Assembly (NCBI RefSeq): GCF_030052815.1
Contig: NC_079505.1
Span: 79,338,330 to 79,402,329, forward strand
Reading direction: 5' to 3'
From: Hevea brasiliensis
Lineage: Eukaryota; Streptophyta; Magnoliopsida; Malpighiales; Euphorbiaceae
DNA: 64,000 nucleotides
How positions within the stretch are numbered: the first letter of the stretch is position 1; the number at the start of each line of letters is the position of its first letter. This document shows positions 1 to 11,387 of the stretch, in pieces. A model generated the notes under the pieces. The model ran no database searches. It worked only from the letters and a program-made list of their open reading frames with translations, and was not told where the DNA came from. The translations under genes were made by a program, and so were the position numbers.

Positions 1-1416
1 AAAAGCTGATAATACTGACAAATCTATGACATTCAAACTCTCAATAATAGTTGCAAAAAAAAGAAAGATTATTGCTTCTAACAATGATAGACGAGCCTAA
101 AAGAGATACATATCATTACCGAGTTCCATGTTCACATAGATTGCATAAGATGCAAGATTGTCTGGTTCTTCGAGCTACCTATAGTGATATCTTCAAGCAC
201 AACACTGGAAAATGTAACCTAACCTGCCCATTAAAATTAGGCATCAAGCAAAACTGTATAAAACCGCTCTGCATATGAGACAAAGTCATTGTAAAGATAC
301 TCAGGATAAAAGATATTATAAGAAAATTTTAATTTAATTAAGCCAATAATGAGAAATATATAAAGAACTTTCCACAGATAATCTGATAACGCGTAACTGA
401 ACCAGGTTTAGTCTGTGATCAATACAAACTAAATTGTTCACAATTGAGGGAGAAGAAAACTTTAACACACTATTGAAACAACGTCAAGCAAGTTTTCAAC
501 AAAAAGTCTTCATCCAAAAAAATACTTTTACAGGTACTATCAATTTGGGGCAGCGCAAAATCTAAAAAATAACAAATCAAAAATATCCAGGTAAAATACA
601 GAACCCTCCTTTTTTTTTTTTTTTGCGGTTGGGAGAGTGGTCTGGTCAATCCAGCATAGAAATTTTCCATGGGAAAAAAGAATCAACCTAAAGCTCCGAG
701 AAATCATAAACTATGTAGTAAAACTTGTTAAATTATCAAAGGGAAGAAAATTCATAAACTTCTTGAATGCCTTTGACCGCCCTTTCTACTTCAAAAAAAT
801 AAGAACAGCAGAGTCAAAATAATGTAGCAACAAATAAATCTGGGTGGAATGCGTAAACAGTAAACCACCAAAAAGGTAAAAGAGATGCAATCCAGCTTCT
901 GTTTCCTAGCTTTCAAATTATGAAAACTTAACCAAAGAAGGGGTTTAAAAAATAATGGCTACAAAAAGAGGACTCGCGAGCCAGAAACTTTCGGCGAGGC
1001 AGAAACGTTCGGCTTACCATATGGAATCTTAAATCTGTCCTCTATATATACAAAAAGACGAGAAAAGTTTTAACTTTTACGAAAGCTGACATAAACTTAA
1101 AAATTAAAAAAATAATAATAAAAAAAGAACTCTGCATTTTTTTAAATAAAGAAGTGAAGCTATAGGAACTGACTGTCCATCTGTGACAGCACCACCTTGT
1201 TTTTGTTTGGTAAGCTTTTGATCTGATCTAACTCGTCACAATTAGAAATTCCATATGGGTATTGAAGTTAGCCTCAGTATCAAGAGAAAAATTAGTAAAA
1301 AACAAAATTAAGGAATACGAGAGATCCAAAAGCAGATCCCAGCACAAAAACAACCCTCAACATCGAACCAGAACGAAAGAATTATGAAAACAAATAATAT
1401 ATTAACAGTGGCATAC
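1..1416. other. AT-rich non-coding stretch, probable intron or leader
   Basis: I see no protein-like reading frame. The stretch lies just downstream, on the minus strand, of a candidate leader exon at 1417-1495, so it could be the following intron of a gene whose coding part is left of the window. A poly-T run sits near 610-624. No RNA gene or recognisable transposon was found. Confidence 0.3.
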
Positions 1417-1495
1417 CTTTTTGATCAGATAGAAGAATTTAGTCCCATTTTCCGCTTTCTGGTTCAGAATCAGCAGGCACTCTGTTCAAAAATTA
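1417..1495 (-). other. Candidate 5' UTR exon of a minus-strand gene off the left edge
   Basis: On the minus strand a T-rich tract ending in TTTTTGCAG precedes this 79-nt block, and the block ends AAAAAG followed by GTATGC, a fair donor. Two of its three frames close within the block, so it reads more like a leader exon than a coding one. Upstream on the minus strand (1690-1717) is a CT-rich tract of the kind common in plant 5' leaders. The coding region would lie beyond base 1. The call rests only on splice-like signals. Confidence 0.25.
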
Positions 1496-1689
1496 CTGCA
1501 AAAACAAAGAAAAAAATTGCAAAACATAAACCGACACATCAATATACCGAGTTAAAAAAAAAAAACTAGAATTAGAATAAGAAAACGTAAGAAATGAAAA
1601 AGAAACACAAAACAACTCAGAAACTCCTACTTTAGAGAAGGAAAACAAAAAGGGATCTATGGATAACATGACATGATGATTTAAAAGGG

Positions 1690-1717
<28 letters not shown>
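1690..1717. repeat. (GA)n microsatellite
   Basis: Uninterrupted AG dinucleotide run of about 28 bp. On the minus strand it is a CT tract that may belong to the leader of the gene proposed off the left edge. Confidence 0.9.
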
Positions 1718-1720
<3 letters not shown>

Positions 1721-1919
1721 GACCTGAAAAGAGTAAAGAGAGACATTCCACAGCAGAATTTAAGTGGAAGATTCAGATTGATATTAGAAGGTCTTTAATC
1801 AAAGCCCACATTCAAGGCAGTAAAGAGAGTGTAGATGAAATGATGAACAGAAAATAAATGCAGAAAGGGAGATAGATGTGTGATAGTGGTGTAATTATGT
1901 GCAGTAATCTAAACCTTAA

Positions 1920-4181
1920 TAAAAAAAAAAAAAAGGTCAACAATTAGCTCTGTCACTCTTTGATCCATTTATAAATATTTAAATACGTTAATTTGATCAA
2001 TTTACAGATTAAAACAAATCAATTATATCTTTTTATACTATTTATATTTATTTATAATTATATAAGTATAAAAAATTAAAAATTAAATTAAATATTTATT
2101 TATAATTATACTATTATAATTTTTTATAGATAAATATGAATGATTTAATTGATTTAGTTTATAAATAATATATCTGGTTGTGATTTATTAGGTTTAGTTG
2201 GAGAGGTTTATTTTCCAAAAACAGAGGCGAATTAATTATGAATAGCAGAAGATGATAAGGAAGGAAAGCGAAACACAATGGAGCCTTTCTCTGCTCTTCG
2301 CTGGGGGCATTCATTACACGGTACGATGGTTCAGAGAGAGGGAGGGACAATATTAATAGTTGAATAGATCCCATGTTGGAGTAACCACAACCAATGAATT
2401 AATTTTGAGAGTTCATAAATTTTTTAGGATAAATTTATAACGCAGTATGAGTAAGAGAGAAAGTAATGGGAAAATATGATTTTTAATTATATTTATTAAA
2501 AAAAAACTAGTGAATTAATTATTAAAATGTTATTTACTATTTAAAAAAAATTTCATTAAGCCTTTAAAGGCCGACGACTTTTAGAACCATAATTTGATTA
2601 TTTACAAACTTTGGTATGATAACAATGTAATTTAAAAATGATAGAATAATTAAATAAAGAATACCAAACTTACTGTGAACACTTCACTGTCGATGATAGG
2701 CAAGCGTCGATCCCGAGCTTGTGACGTGTCCCCATTCATCTGCTCATAAATATTAATACTATACAGTTTCAACGAGAGAAATATATATGTGTTGCTGTAA
2801 AAAAAATCTATATATTTGTATATTAACATGAGATTTAAAAAAAAAAAAAGAGAAATGGTTGAATCTTGTGATATTTTTCATATGTTTTCATTAAAAAAAA
2901 AAAAGAAAAAGTGCAAAAAAAACTTATAATTTTATACTTTGATACATAAGAAATTACCTGTAATTTACCATTAAGTGATATTGCTTACTTGATTAAATAT
3001 CAATGTTCATGCAAATGTGGCATTGAATACCCATATTAACATGGCATTAAAAATAATATTTTATATATTAATACCACGTTAACAACACGTTAATATATAT
3101 TTAGTAGAGTTGAATCATTTGGTCTAAAAATAGTTGTGGATGGCTATCCTCCCCTGCCTGGATAGATGGGTTGCCCTCCCATTCAGTTGGATTTGAGTTG
3201 TAGATATGGTTATTTTGCTTTCTCCTTTTGACAAATCGATACTTATGGATATGACTTTTTGGGTGATCTAGTTGTTTGCATGGTTGTGAGCTCTAGCATG
3301 GCATGGGTTGGGTGAAGGGGAAAGTGAGGTTACTGAGAAGTCTACTAGCTTGCAAGCTTTAAGGCGACCCTAGGCTATGTGAGACTGAAATGTCTGGGTT
3401 CAAAACTTGCTTTCTCTATTAGTGTTTGTTGTTGCCATTTGAGCTTGGTGTTTGTTTGGTCCAGTGGAGGCCTGAGGTTGCACTCCAGATAATGGTTGGT
3501 AGTTTGTAGGCTTTCCTTACTTTTGATGCCGAGTTTTCTTCTTCCTCAGTCTTCACACTAACTCCAACTCTAAGTGGCAGGAGGTGCTACGGTGGTGGCT
3601 TGAGTGTTTCCTTGCATAAAGGGTCAGCAGTAGTTTTGATGTGGGTGGTTTTGTTGAAGGTGGTTTTGAGGGTTTGTGGCCTAGGTTCCCAGATTTTGGG
3701 TTTTGGGTTTGTGGGCTAGCTTCCTAATTTGAAATATATATTAAGTATAAAATTTACAGACAATTATTTACTCCGATTAATAAAATCTAAAGTTCCTAAA
3801 ACAATATGGTATTTCATGATAAGTTAAGGATTAATTAGCCTTTCCCTCTTAACAAAACAGTAGCAAGTTGTTGTAAATTATATGAAAATATAGTAAATAA
3901 AAAATATTAATTAATAGATATTCTTTTGGAATAAAATATTAAATACTTGACCCATTGAACACTAATTAATTAAAAAAAATTGAAGAGTAAGATTAAGTGT
4001 CATATGATAAATAATAAAAAAAAAGAGAGAGAGAGGGTCAATATGAACCACATTCCATGAATTTGAAACTTTTGTATTATGTAGTAATAATCAATGAAAT
4101 GGTGGCTTTTGCCCTCCACCATGTTTAGTGATTTTCATACATTCTTTAATTGGGGTTTTGGATTATCACATGTCCTTCATC
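1920..4181. other. AT-rich intergenic DNA with no gene seen
   Basis: Long A and T runs, no supported coding region. A less AT-rich patch at about 3130-3725 contains GTTTGTGG/GGTTTTGGG-type wording resembling the 3' non-coding ends of plant L1 LINEs seen later in the window, but it has no tail or target duplication I can identify, so I leave it unassigned. Confidence 0.5.
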
Positions 4182-4202
4182 TAATTATTCAAATTTCATA
4201 TA
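4182..4202. repeat. Target site duplication (left) of the RTE LINE
   Basis: A 21-bp sequence beginning TAATTATTCAAATTT is found here and again, identical, at 5195-5215. The two copies exactly flank the LINE fragment. Confidence 0.93.
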
Positions 4203-5194
4203 CTCAACTCAACTCAACTCAACTAAGCCTTTATCCCAAAAATTTGGGGTCGGCTTTATGGATTCGCTTTTTCCACTCTGAACGATTTTGGGTTAAATCC
4301 TCAGAAATGTATAATGCTTCTAAGTCATGCTGTACTACTCTCCTCCAAATCAATTTAGGTCTACCGCTTTTTTTCTTTCTATCCTCTAGCCTAATGTGCT
4401 CTACTTGTCTAACTGGAGCCTCCGTATGTCTACGCTTCACATGACCAAACCACCTCAATCTCCCTTCTCTCAACTTATCTTCAATTGGCACCACTCCTAC
4501 CTTTTCTCTAATACTATCATTACGGACTTTATCTAGTCTAGTATGGCCACTCATCCACCTTAACATTCTCATCTCTGCAACTCTTATCTTAGATGCGTAG
4601 GACTCTTTTAGTGCCCAACACTCACTACCATATAGCATAGCCGATCGTATGGCTGTACGGTAAAATTTTCCTTTTAATTTATTGGGAATCTTACGATCAC
4701 ATAAAACTCCCGTGGCACGTCTCCACTTCAACCATCCGGCTTTAATCCTATGACTAACATCCTCCTCACATCCCCCATCTACTTGAAGGACTGAGCCTAG
4801 ATATTTAAAGTGATTACTTTGGGACAGTGCCACTCCATTCAAACTAACTTCTTCCCTATCACCAGTTTGGCCTTCACTGAACTTGCAATGCATGTATTCT
4901 GTCTTCGTTCTACTTAACTTAAAACCCTTTGACTCTAGAGTACTTCACCAAAGTTCTAGCTTCCTATTGACTCCTTCTCGTGTCTCATCTATCAGAACAA
5001 TATCATCCGCAAACATCATGCACCAAGGAATACTCTCTTGTATATGTTTCGTCAGTTCATCTAAAACTAATGTAAAAAGGTAAGGGCTTATGGCTGATCC
5101 TTGGTGTAATCCAATTGAGATCGGAAAATCTCTTGTGTCCCCTCCCACTGTGCACACAATAGTAGTTGCTCCTTCATACATATCTTTCAATACT
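4203..5194 (-). mobile_element. 5'-truncated RTE-clade LINE insertion
   Basis: This is the 3' part of a non-LTR retrotransposon on the minus strand. Its 3' end (left side) is a short run of four CTCAA units (TTGAG on the element strand) rather than poly-A, as is usual for the RTE clade in plants. The body encodes the end of the reverse transcriptase and the C-terminal region. Identical 21-bp direct repeats flank it at 4182-4202 and 5195-5215, so both ends are defined. The 5' part of the element (endonuclease and first RT motifs) is missing, the normal result of aborted target-primed reverse transcription. The undamaged target duplication argues for a fairly young insertion. Confidence 0.93.
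4231..5190 (-). pseudogene. RTE LINE reverse transcriptase fragment with one in-frame stop
   Basis: The minus strand is open from 5190 to 4231 except for a single TGA at 4945-4947, with the frame the same on both sides. The upstream part has the RT palm motifs GLHQGSAISPYLF and MMFADDIVLI, in which the catalytic Asp pair is present. The downstream part has the YLGSVLQVDG region and the conserved C-terminal block with LRWMSGHTR and LRWFGHVKRR. The stop replaces one residue just after RKLELW and could be a CGA to TGA change, typical of methylated-C decay. The protein lacks the endonuclease and N-terminal RT because the element is truncated, so it is not functional. Confidence 0.9.
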
Positions 5195-5215
5195 TAATTA
5201 TTCAAATTTCATATA
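5195..5215. repeat. Target site duplication (right) of the RTE LINE
   Basis: Second, identical 21-bp copy; see 4182-4202. Confidence 0.93.
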
Positions 5216-7105
5216 AAATGCAAAAATCAAATTTCAACTTGCATCAGCTTTTTACTCAAATTTCATAGCAATATCATTTTGTTTGATTTAATTCGATGAT
5301 TAAAAGTATATTATTTACCTGATAGAAACAGATTTAAATTTTCATTCTCTTAATACTTAAAAAAAAAAAAATTTGTCCATGCTCAGTTGGGTCGTGCTGA
5401 TGCACATGTGTAAATGACGCTATGAGGCCCAACCACAACTTATTAGGACTTGGGCCTTTAACAATTCTGAGATCTCATATGGGCGATGGGTCTCCTCCAA
5501 ATAGAGCTTATTTCAATCGATGAGCTTTAATTTAACGATTTTTTTTTTTAATTTAATCAACTATTATTATTTATAAATAAATATAAACCAATCAGATTAT
5601 ATATAAATTATAATTATAAGTATTAAAAAACTGTTTATTAATTCAGTGCAATAAACTAAAAGCAATTTTCTAGTTTGGTGATGTTAAGAGTATTTTCAAT
5701 ACTTTAAAATTTTAAATTCAACTTAAATTGAAGGTGAATAAATAAAAAAAATTATTTTTAATATTCTACTCAGAATAATGAAAATATAATTCTGAAGGAA
5801 ACTTTAAATTAAACGTTATCAATTGCAATGAAATATTTACGCCTTAACTCAAGAATCATATATGCTCAGGGGATAGTTGCAGATGCAGAGTAGCATGGAT
5901 GCTAGAATGATTTCAAATGCCTGCTTTAGGCACTTGCAAATTTATTCTATATATGTTTGCAATCATGGTACTCTCCCACGTTGGTTTGGGACCTCTCTCC
6001 TTAAGCTAGCTTTTGGATGGAATTAGTAACGATCAATTTTCTTTGCATAGTATTAAAGCTTACTCTATTTAAATATTGGGTCACCCGTAAATGTGTTTGC
6101 CTGCAAATTAAACTTTATGCTATAAATATTCCTGCCTAGGCATAAAAACCCTTGAGCTGGCTTTTAGATGAAATTAATCCCAATCCATTTTCTTTACATG
6201 GTATTAAAGCCTACTTTGCTTCAATATTGGTGCACTACATATTTATGTCTGGGTATGAAAAGATCCCAGTTTGGGATAAGGTGTTTGTGCATCCTAGAAT
6301 TTGATTTCAAGGCTTCCCTACAAAAAATTGTAGGAGACTAACATCTGGAACATAGTTCATTAATATCATATTAAGAATATATCCAGTGCAACATTGGATT
6401 TGCAAATGGAGTTGGCATTATTGATTTGAAGACTAATTAGTGGAATCAGCGCATGCAAAAGAGGTTGCAGGCGCCATTGTGTGGGACTCTCCATCTGTGA
6501 AATAATAATTTTGCTATTGATTGTTGTTATCAAATGCAGACTTCAGTTGCAGAAACTCTGTTTATTTTCTACTAACCATCTTAAATATATTTAATTATTT
6601 ATAAACAAAAATGTTCCGTATCCAATATGGTAAGGGGCCATAAATTCAACAAAGTCCCACGAATTTCTGGCAATAAAGTAGAGCTTTTGTTGGTCATCCA
6701 GTGGCTGCAGGCTATTTTCAATGTTATTTTCAGCTTTTGGAGGTATGGTTAGCACCTAGTACTCTAGAGCTCTAGTTTTCTGCTTCTTTTCCAGTACATT
6801 TTATTTTATTAGTTGAAGCAAGAGCTTTCAAACGAATCTGTGATGATTTAATATCTAACAGGCCAATGCAGACTACACTACAGAGTCATATCCACTCATT
6901 TTACTTTCAGAAATTCTCCAATTTTCTGTTTCTTTCAAGGGAAATGTTAACGAGCTAGGCATTAATCTCTAAATATAACATTACCTGAACACCACAACAA
7001 AGTGAAAGCTAAGTGACAAATTCAGCTCTATAAATAGTTTTATACAATGTATTCAATCCCCTTAAGTCATCCTTATACGTATGGTACGTACTGATGATAG
7101 ATCGA
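5216..7105. other. Intergenic DNA with a degraded retroelement-like duplication
   Basis: No gene seen. At about 5995-6090 and 6151-6250 there are two diverged copies of a segment containing TTTTCTTT-CATGGTATTAAAGC, which resembles the primer-binding surroundings of plant LTR elements (TGGTATCAGAGC). No LTR pair or target duplication could be defined, so this is at most a relic. Confidence 0.35.
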
Positions 7106-7603
7106 TCAATTTGAAGTTTCTCCTCGAAGGCAATTGGTGTTGCATATGCTGTCTTCCACATTTCTAATAGGTGTCAACAGGTCAGACAGAACAATTTGAA
7201 AAGAAGAAACTCTCTCCTTGAGCTGGTAATTCTCTTGGAGGATCTGGTGGTTGCTCTCTAACAAGCTGATAACCTTCTCAGAAAGCTGATGATTCATGGT
7301 TTGGAGATGATTAACCTGATATTGGAGCTCTTCAATTTGCTTCTTCTTGCGCATACGAGATCTTCGAGCAGATTCCCTGTTGGATATCATCCTCTTAAGT
7401 CTCCTCGCATGGGAAATTCCCAGTTGATCACCTGTTTCGTTTAGAGTAGAGTCTGCATTGAGAGCTGAGGTGTGTGGAGATAACATATGGATTGGGAAAT
7501 GGATAGGGGAGTTGGATGAGAATGATCTATTGAACAAACTTGAGTTGGCTTCTTGATTTCGAGAAAAATTTGCAATGTTTAGAGGGTGTCCTGTGGACTT
7601 CAT
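7106..7603 (-). CDS. bZIP transcription factor, group S-like (bZIP42/43 type)
   Basis: A 165-aa, intronless, basic leucine-zipper protein, predicted to be nuclear and to bind ACGT-core elements as a dimer. The basic region is at residues 68-90 with the invariant N75-x7-R83 pair (NRESARRSR). It is followed by heptads at L93, L100, L107, L114, I121 and L128. Small size, a single exon and the MISNRESARRSRMRKKKQ wording fit plant group S bZIPs close to Arabidopsis bZIP42/43. The N-terminus is Ser/Asn-rich and the C-terminal tail is short. The start was chosen because an extended frame exists only from 7603. A TATA box lies about 240 bp upstream and a short uORF lies in the leader. Exact orthology is an inference. 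Confidence 0.9.
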   Translation of the reverse strand: MKSTGHPLNIANFSRNQEANSSLFNRSFSSNSPIHFPIHMLSPHTSALNADSTLNETGDQLGISHARRLKRMISNRESARRSRMRKKKQIEELQYQVNHLQTMNHQLSEKVISLLESNHQILQENYQLKERVSSFQIVLSDLLTPIRNVEDSICNTNCLRGETSN

Positions 7604-7663
7604 GGTTTGCGCTTGAATGTTGAGGTTGGCTACAGAAGGAGAGAGAGTGAGAAGATTCTGAAA

Positions 7664-7714
7664 CTAGTTTGCATGAGGCAGACAATGGAGTCTCTTGTTT
7701 TCCTGTGGCTCCAT
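7664..7714 (-). other. 16-codon upstream ORF in the bZIP leader
   Basis: An ATG at 7714 opens a frame MEPQENKRLHCLPHAN that ends with TAG at 7664-7666, 60 nt upstream of the bZIP start. It lies between the TATA box and the main ATG, so it should be in the mRNA. Sucrose-responsive conserved uORFs are known for a different branch of group S bZIPs (bZIP11 and relatives). This one is shorter and does not resemble that peptide, so any regulatory role is inference. Confidence 0.5.
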
Positions 7715-7840
7715 GACAATGGAAGTGGGTTGAGCAAAGGGAAGGAGGAAGCTTGAAGGGGAGAATTGGGATTTTAAAGATGATCCTTCACCAGTTAGCA
7801 AGAATTAGAAAGAGTTCCTTGTTATGCTGGCATGATGATC

Positions 7841-7847
7841 TTTTATA
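7841..7847 (-). promoter_or_regulatory. TATA box of the bZIP gene
   Basis: TATAAAA on the minus strand (TACTATAAAAGATCATC context). Transcription would start near 7810, leaving a leader of about 200 nt before the start codon at 7603. Confidence 0.6.
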
Positions 7848-7931
7848 GTAGGCCTATGTGGCTCGGTGTGCAAGAAAAAAATGAATGCAAATCTTTATAT
7901 TATTTATGTATTTGAGCTACCAATTCTTGCA

Positions 7932-7958
7932 ATATATATATATATATATATATATATA
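7932..7958. repeat. (TA)n microsatellite
   Basis: Perfect TA dinucleotide run of about 27 bp, about 90 bp upstream of the bZIP TATA box. Confidence 0.9.
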
Positions 7959-7959
7959 A

Positions 7960-10900
7960 CCTACCTCTCAATGTCAGCATCAATATCTACAAATTGATGC
8001 ATTATAAATGTACAAAAGAAACTTAAACAATCAATCTAAAGTGCCAAAAGTAAATTATTTGAGGAATTCTGTTGAAAAAAAAAAGTTGACGAATTATTAC
8101 CAATTTACTCCTGACAATTTAATAAAACAATCTTAAATTATTGTGAAATTAAACAATTAATATTTTAAAAAAGAATTAATTTTCTTTCTTTTTTTTTTAT
8201 TTAGTCAGATGGTATCTCACACCGGGACTGGGAGTGATATTCAAACCCTGAATTAATGGTTAATTAGGCAATGCTAATGATGCTTTTTGACAAAATATCA
8301 GCATAACATGCATGGTTAAAACAATCAAATGACCAATGTGACGTACGTAGGATTATATATTATGACTAGGCTGTGACTTGCAAAACTGCATAATCTATTA
8401 TTAAAGTAATTGATAATCCGAACAAATTATTTTTGTGAATAAGAACTCTAAACAACATGAGTATTTAACCAATAGCATCATCCAACATGAAAAGCAACAC
8501 CAAGAAATGAGCAGAAGCATTTGCATAGATTGGCCTAGGCAAAGAGTCATTCATGCCTAACAACACAAGATCAATATCCTAGCAGCTACTGCATTTTGGA
8601 AGCTCTTGTACACTATTGCCTTTCAATTTTATATTACATTAGCATAATTTTCTAATTTGTAGCTCTATGTGGGGGAATTACCAAACGGGTAGACTATCCT
8701 TGTGAACGAGCCAAGCAAATGAGGATGCTATAAAACAAAATCAAAGCCCAAACCCATGCTAAATTCCTCATAGCAAAACTCAATGGGATCAAACCCACAG
8801 TTAGTTCAAACTTTGATAACATTGAAAACCTGCGCTAATAGTTTATTTGGGAGGAGGTTTTTGAAGTAAGAAATGAGTTTATAAAGTATTATGCTTGTTT
8901 GGGAGGAAGATTCTTTAAAGTAGTTAAGGTTTTTGGAGGCTTCAAAATTTTTAAAACTCTCTTTTTTTCTTTTTCACTCGCAAAATTAGTGGGTGAGAAA
9001 AATTTTACTATTTATCTTCTATCATCTTGCGTTATTTTATTTTATAAAACTTTCTCTTACTCTATTCAAACATACTGTGAAACGCATCTAGCTATAGTAA
9101 GATTAAAAATTTTACATATTTGTTGTGTATAATTTTATTTCATTCAATATTTTATAAAGAAAACTATATAAAGTTTTAGCAAGTCTAAGCACTCTTCTTG
9201 TAGTTTATCTTCATTTAATTATACTTTTGGGATTCAAAAAATTAGTGTAAATATAGGCTGATCACACATTTGAGGGAACATTGTATTTTTCATATCCACA
9301 CGTATATGAAAAAATTAATTTTTACTTTTCAATAGAAGCCAAACTCCAAAAACATAATTTTTATAATTTTAGTATTTAAAAAAAAAAATCATAAAGTATA
9401 CTCTTTTTTATGCAGTGCCTAAAACTTTAACCTCAACCTAAAATTGCTTCATTTCGAGAGGAAGGGCATAAAAGAAGCCATAATTGGCACAAGCAAATTA
9501 CATTAAATTCTTTCTTCTGCGAAAAGACTTGCATTCCCAGTTTTTCAAGAGAAATATAGCTTTGTAAAGCTCCTTTTATGATGCGGATAGAAAGCTACTT
9601 TCAAGCTGCACTACCATACAAAATCATCTTGATTAACAACTTGTACCTTGCATATACAAACTGTTTAACTTCCGCAAAACCTCCTTTTTTTTGTTTTCCC
9701 TTCTTTAAAATGCTTACCCAGACCATCATACTCGTTATATTCAAATTCTTCTTGTGATGGTGCCAAACCTGATATTTCATGCAAAAAAAAAAAAAAAAAA
9801 ACTCAGTCAAAAAAATTCCCTCAGGTGGACTTGAAAAGAATCTTTTTCCACATAGTAAATCGACAAATTTTCTGATTGTTTTTGAACACTGAACACTACT
9901 CTCACAGAACAAAAGCCCTTTCCCAGTAACAGTATGTGAATACCCTCGCTCACTGCTAAGTGGGTTACATGTCGCTTGCTTGAACCACTTCAGACTAAAG
10001 AAAAAGATTCTACAAGTTTTTCTTTGCCTCTACCCCTTACCATTAATTGTTAATCTCACATGACAAAGATGGTGACAGTATGCCTGCCTTCTGTGTTTTA
10101 CTTTTCTACTTAGCAAATGCTTCTAAGCAACATCATTATCATTTCAAAATTCAACCAAAAAAAAAAAAAAAAACTTTCAGACAGAACTTCCCTCCTTTTC
10201 CCAAGACAGGGGGAAAAGAAAGACCACAAGGCTTCCACCACTAGGTAGATGAAGAAAACCGATTGAAATATATGGACTATGGAGATTCTGAAATACGTCA
10301 CAATTGCCCACATAGGATTAATTTTGTCCAAAATACTTACCGATCTATGAGAACTCTAAATCAAGCAGAGTCTCCTGCATGGACAAGTAAATATGTATAA
10401 AATTCCTTTTCTCATGACGATGCCACTTGCCAACTGGCGGTACCACATGCTCTCCTAAAAATTCACATAACCATATGCGCTAATACTACGCCATATTTCA
10501 AGTTAAATGACACTGATGAAAGAATTTAATAGTTTGGAAACCATGCAAGGCTTCAACAGGGATGCACGGCTCCTTTCCTTTCCTTTTTCCTTTCAAAAGC
10601 AAGGTTACAAAAAGGGGAATAAAATGTCAGTGAACAAAATTTAGGATACACTAGTATTTGAGAAATCTTTTTTCCTTTCAAAAGCAAGGTTCAAAAAATG
10701 TCAGTGAACAAAATTTTGGAAGCACTAGTATTTGAGAACTTTCTATAAAAACCCATTGCTACAACCATCTTAAATTTCTAGCTCCACCTCCACTGCTTTG
10801 CTGAATTATCATCCGCACCAAAATATTCAAAATTTAGTATTCTTTTTGGGGCCTAACACACGATGGATCCGCTAAAATGAGGATGTCACCCAATTTCATG

Positions 10901-11387
10901 TTAGCAAATTCCAGCTACAATGACGCAAAATCTTTTGCAAATAAAATTTTTTCTTCTGGCACCCTATCGTAAAATTACAAGTATGGGAAGGCATATATGA
11001 TCAATTGTATCTTCTGGTACCTTATCTATATGTCCAGATTATACCTCCACTCATAATAAATTGATTGAAGAATGCATGTATTATGAACATTCAATCTCCA
11101 ATCTCAAAATCAATAAGCACAACATACAAAAATGCAGAATCAAGGCAAAATCATTAACATCATTAAAATAAAAAATTTCCCAAGATTACAAAGCTGCCAA
11201 AACAATACTCTTATCATCTCACCCAAATACCACAGTAAATTGGGATGAATGTCATTATCCTCATAAAGGGAAACCAATGCACTCCAACAAAAATATTTAC
11301 ATTCTTAAAAAACCTAAAGCTCAAAAAAAAAAAAAAAAAAAAAAAAAACTGAGTCAAAAAGCATACAGGACCAAAATGTAATACCCA
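7960..11387. other. Intergenic DNA between the bZIP and RING-H2 genes
   Basis: No coding region supported. The right end (about 11200-11387) should hold the 3' UTR of the minus-strand RING-H2 gene and contains an A run of about 25 bases near 11324-11348. Poly-A runs also occur near 9782-9800 and 10157-10173. Confidence 0.45.
10584..10740. repeat. Tandem duplication, about 80 bp x 2
   Basis: Two adjacent diverged copies (about 10584-10667 and 10668-10740), each starting TTTTTCCTTTCAAAAGCAAGG and sharing GTCAGTGAACAAAATTT and CACTAGTATTTGAGAA. They differ by small indels. The duplication is in the region 3' of the RING-H2 gene. Confidence 0.75.

Noticed and set aside
4094..5083. Plus-strand open frames across the RTE LINE
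   Set aside because: Antisense to the LINE reverse transcriptase frame.
8840..9110. Possible MITE with TGTTTGGGAGG-like left end and ATTCAAACATAC-like right end
   Set aside because: The ends match poorly beyond about 7 bases, and I found no target duplication.
9601..10331. Open frames of 73-103 codons on both strands
   Set aside because: Include poly-Phe/Lys from T and A runs, overlap each other on opposite strands, and show no motif or plausible splice context.
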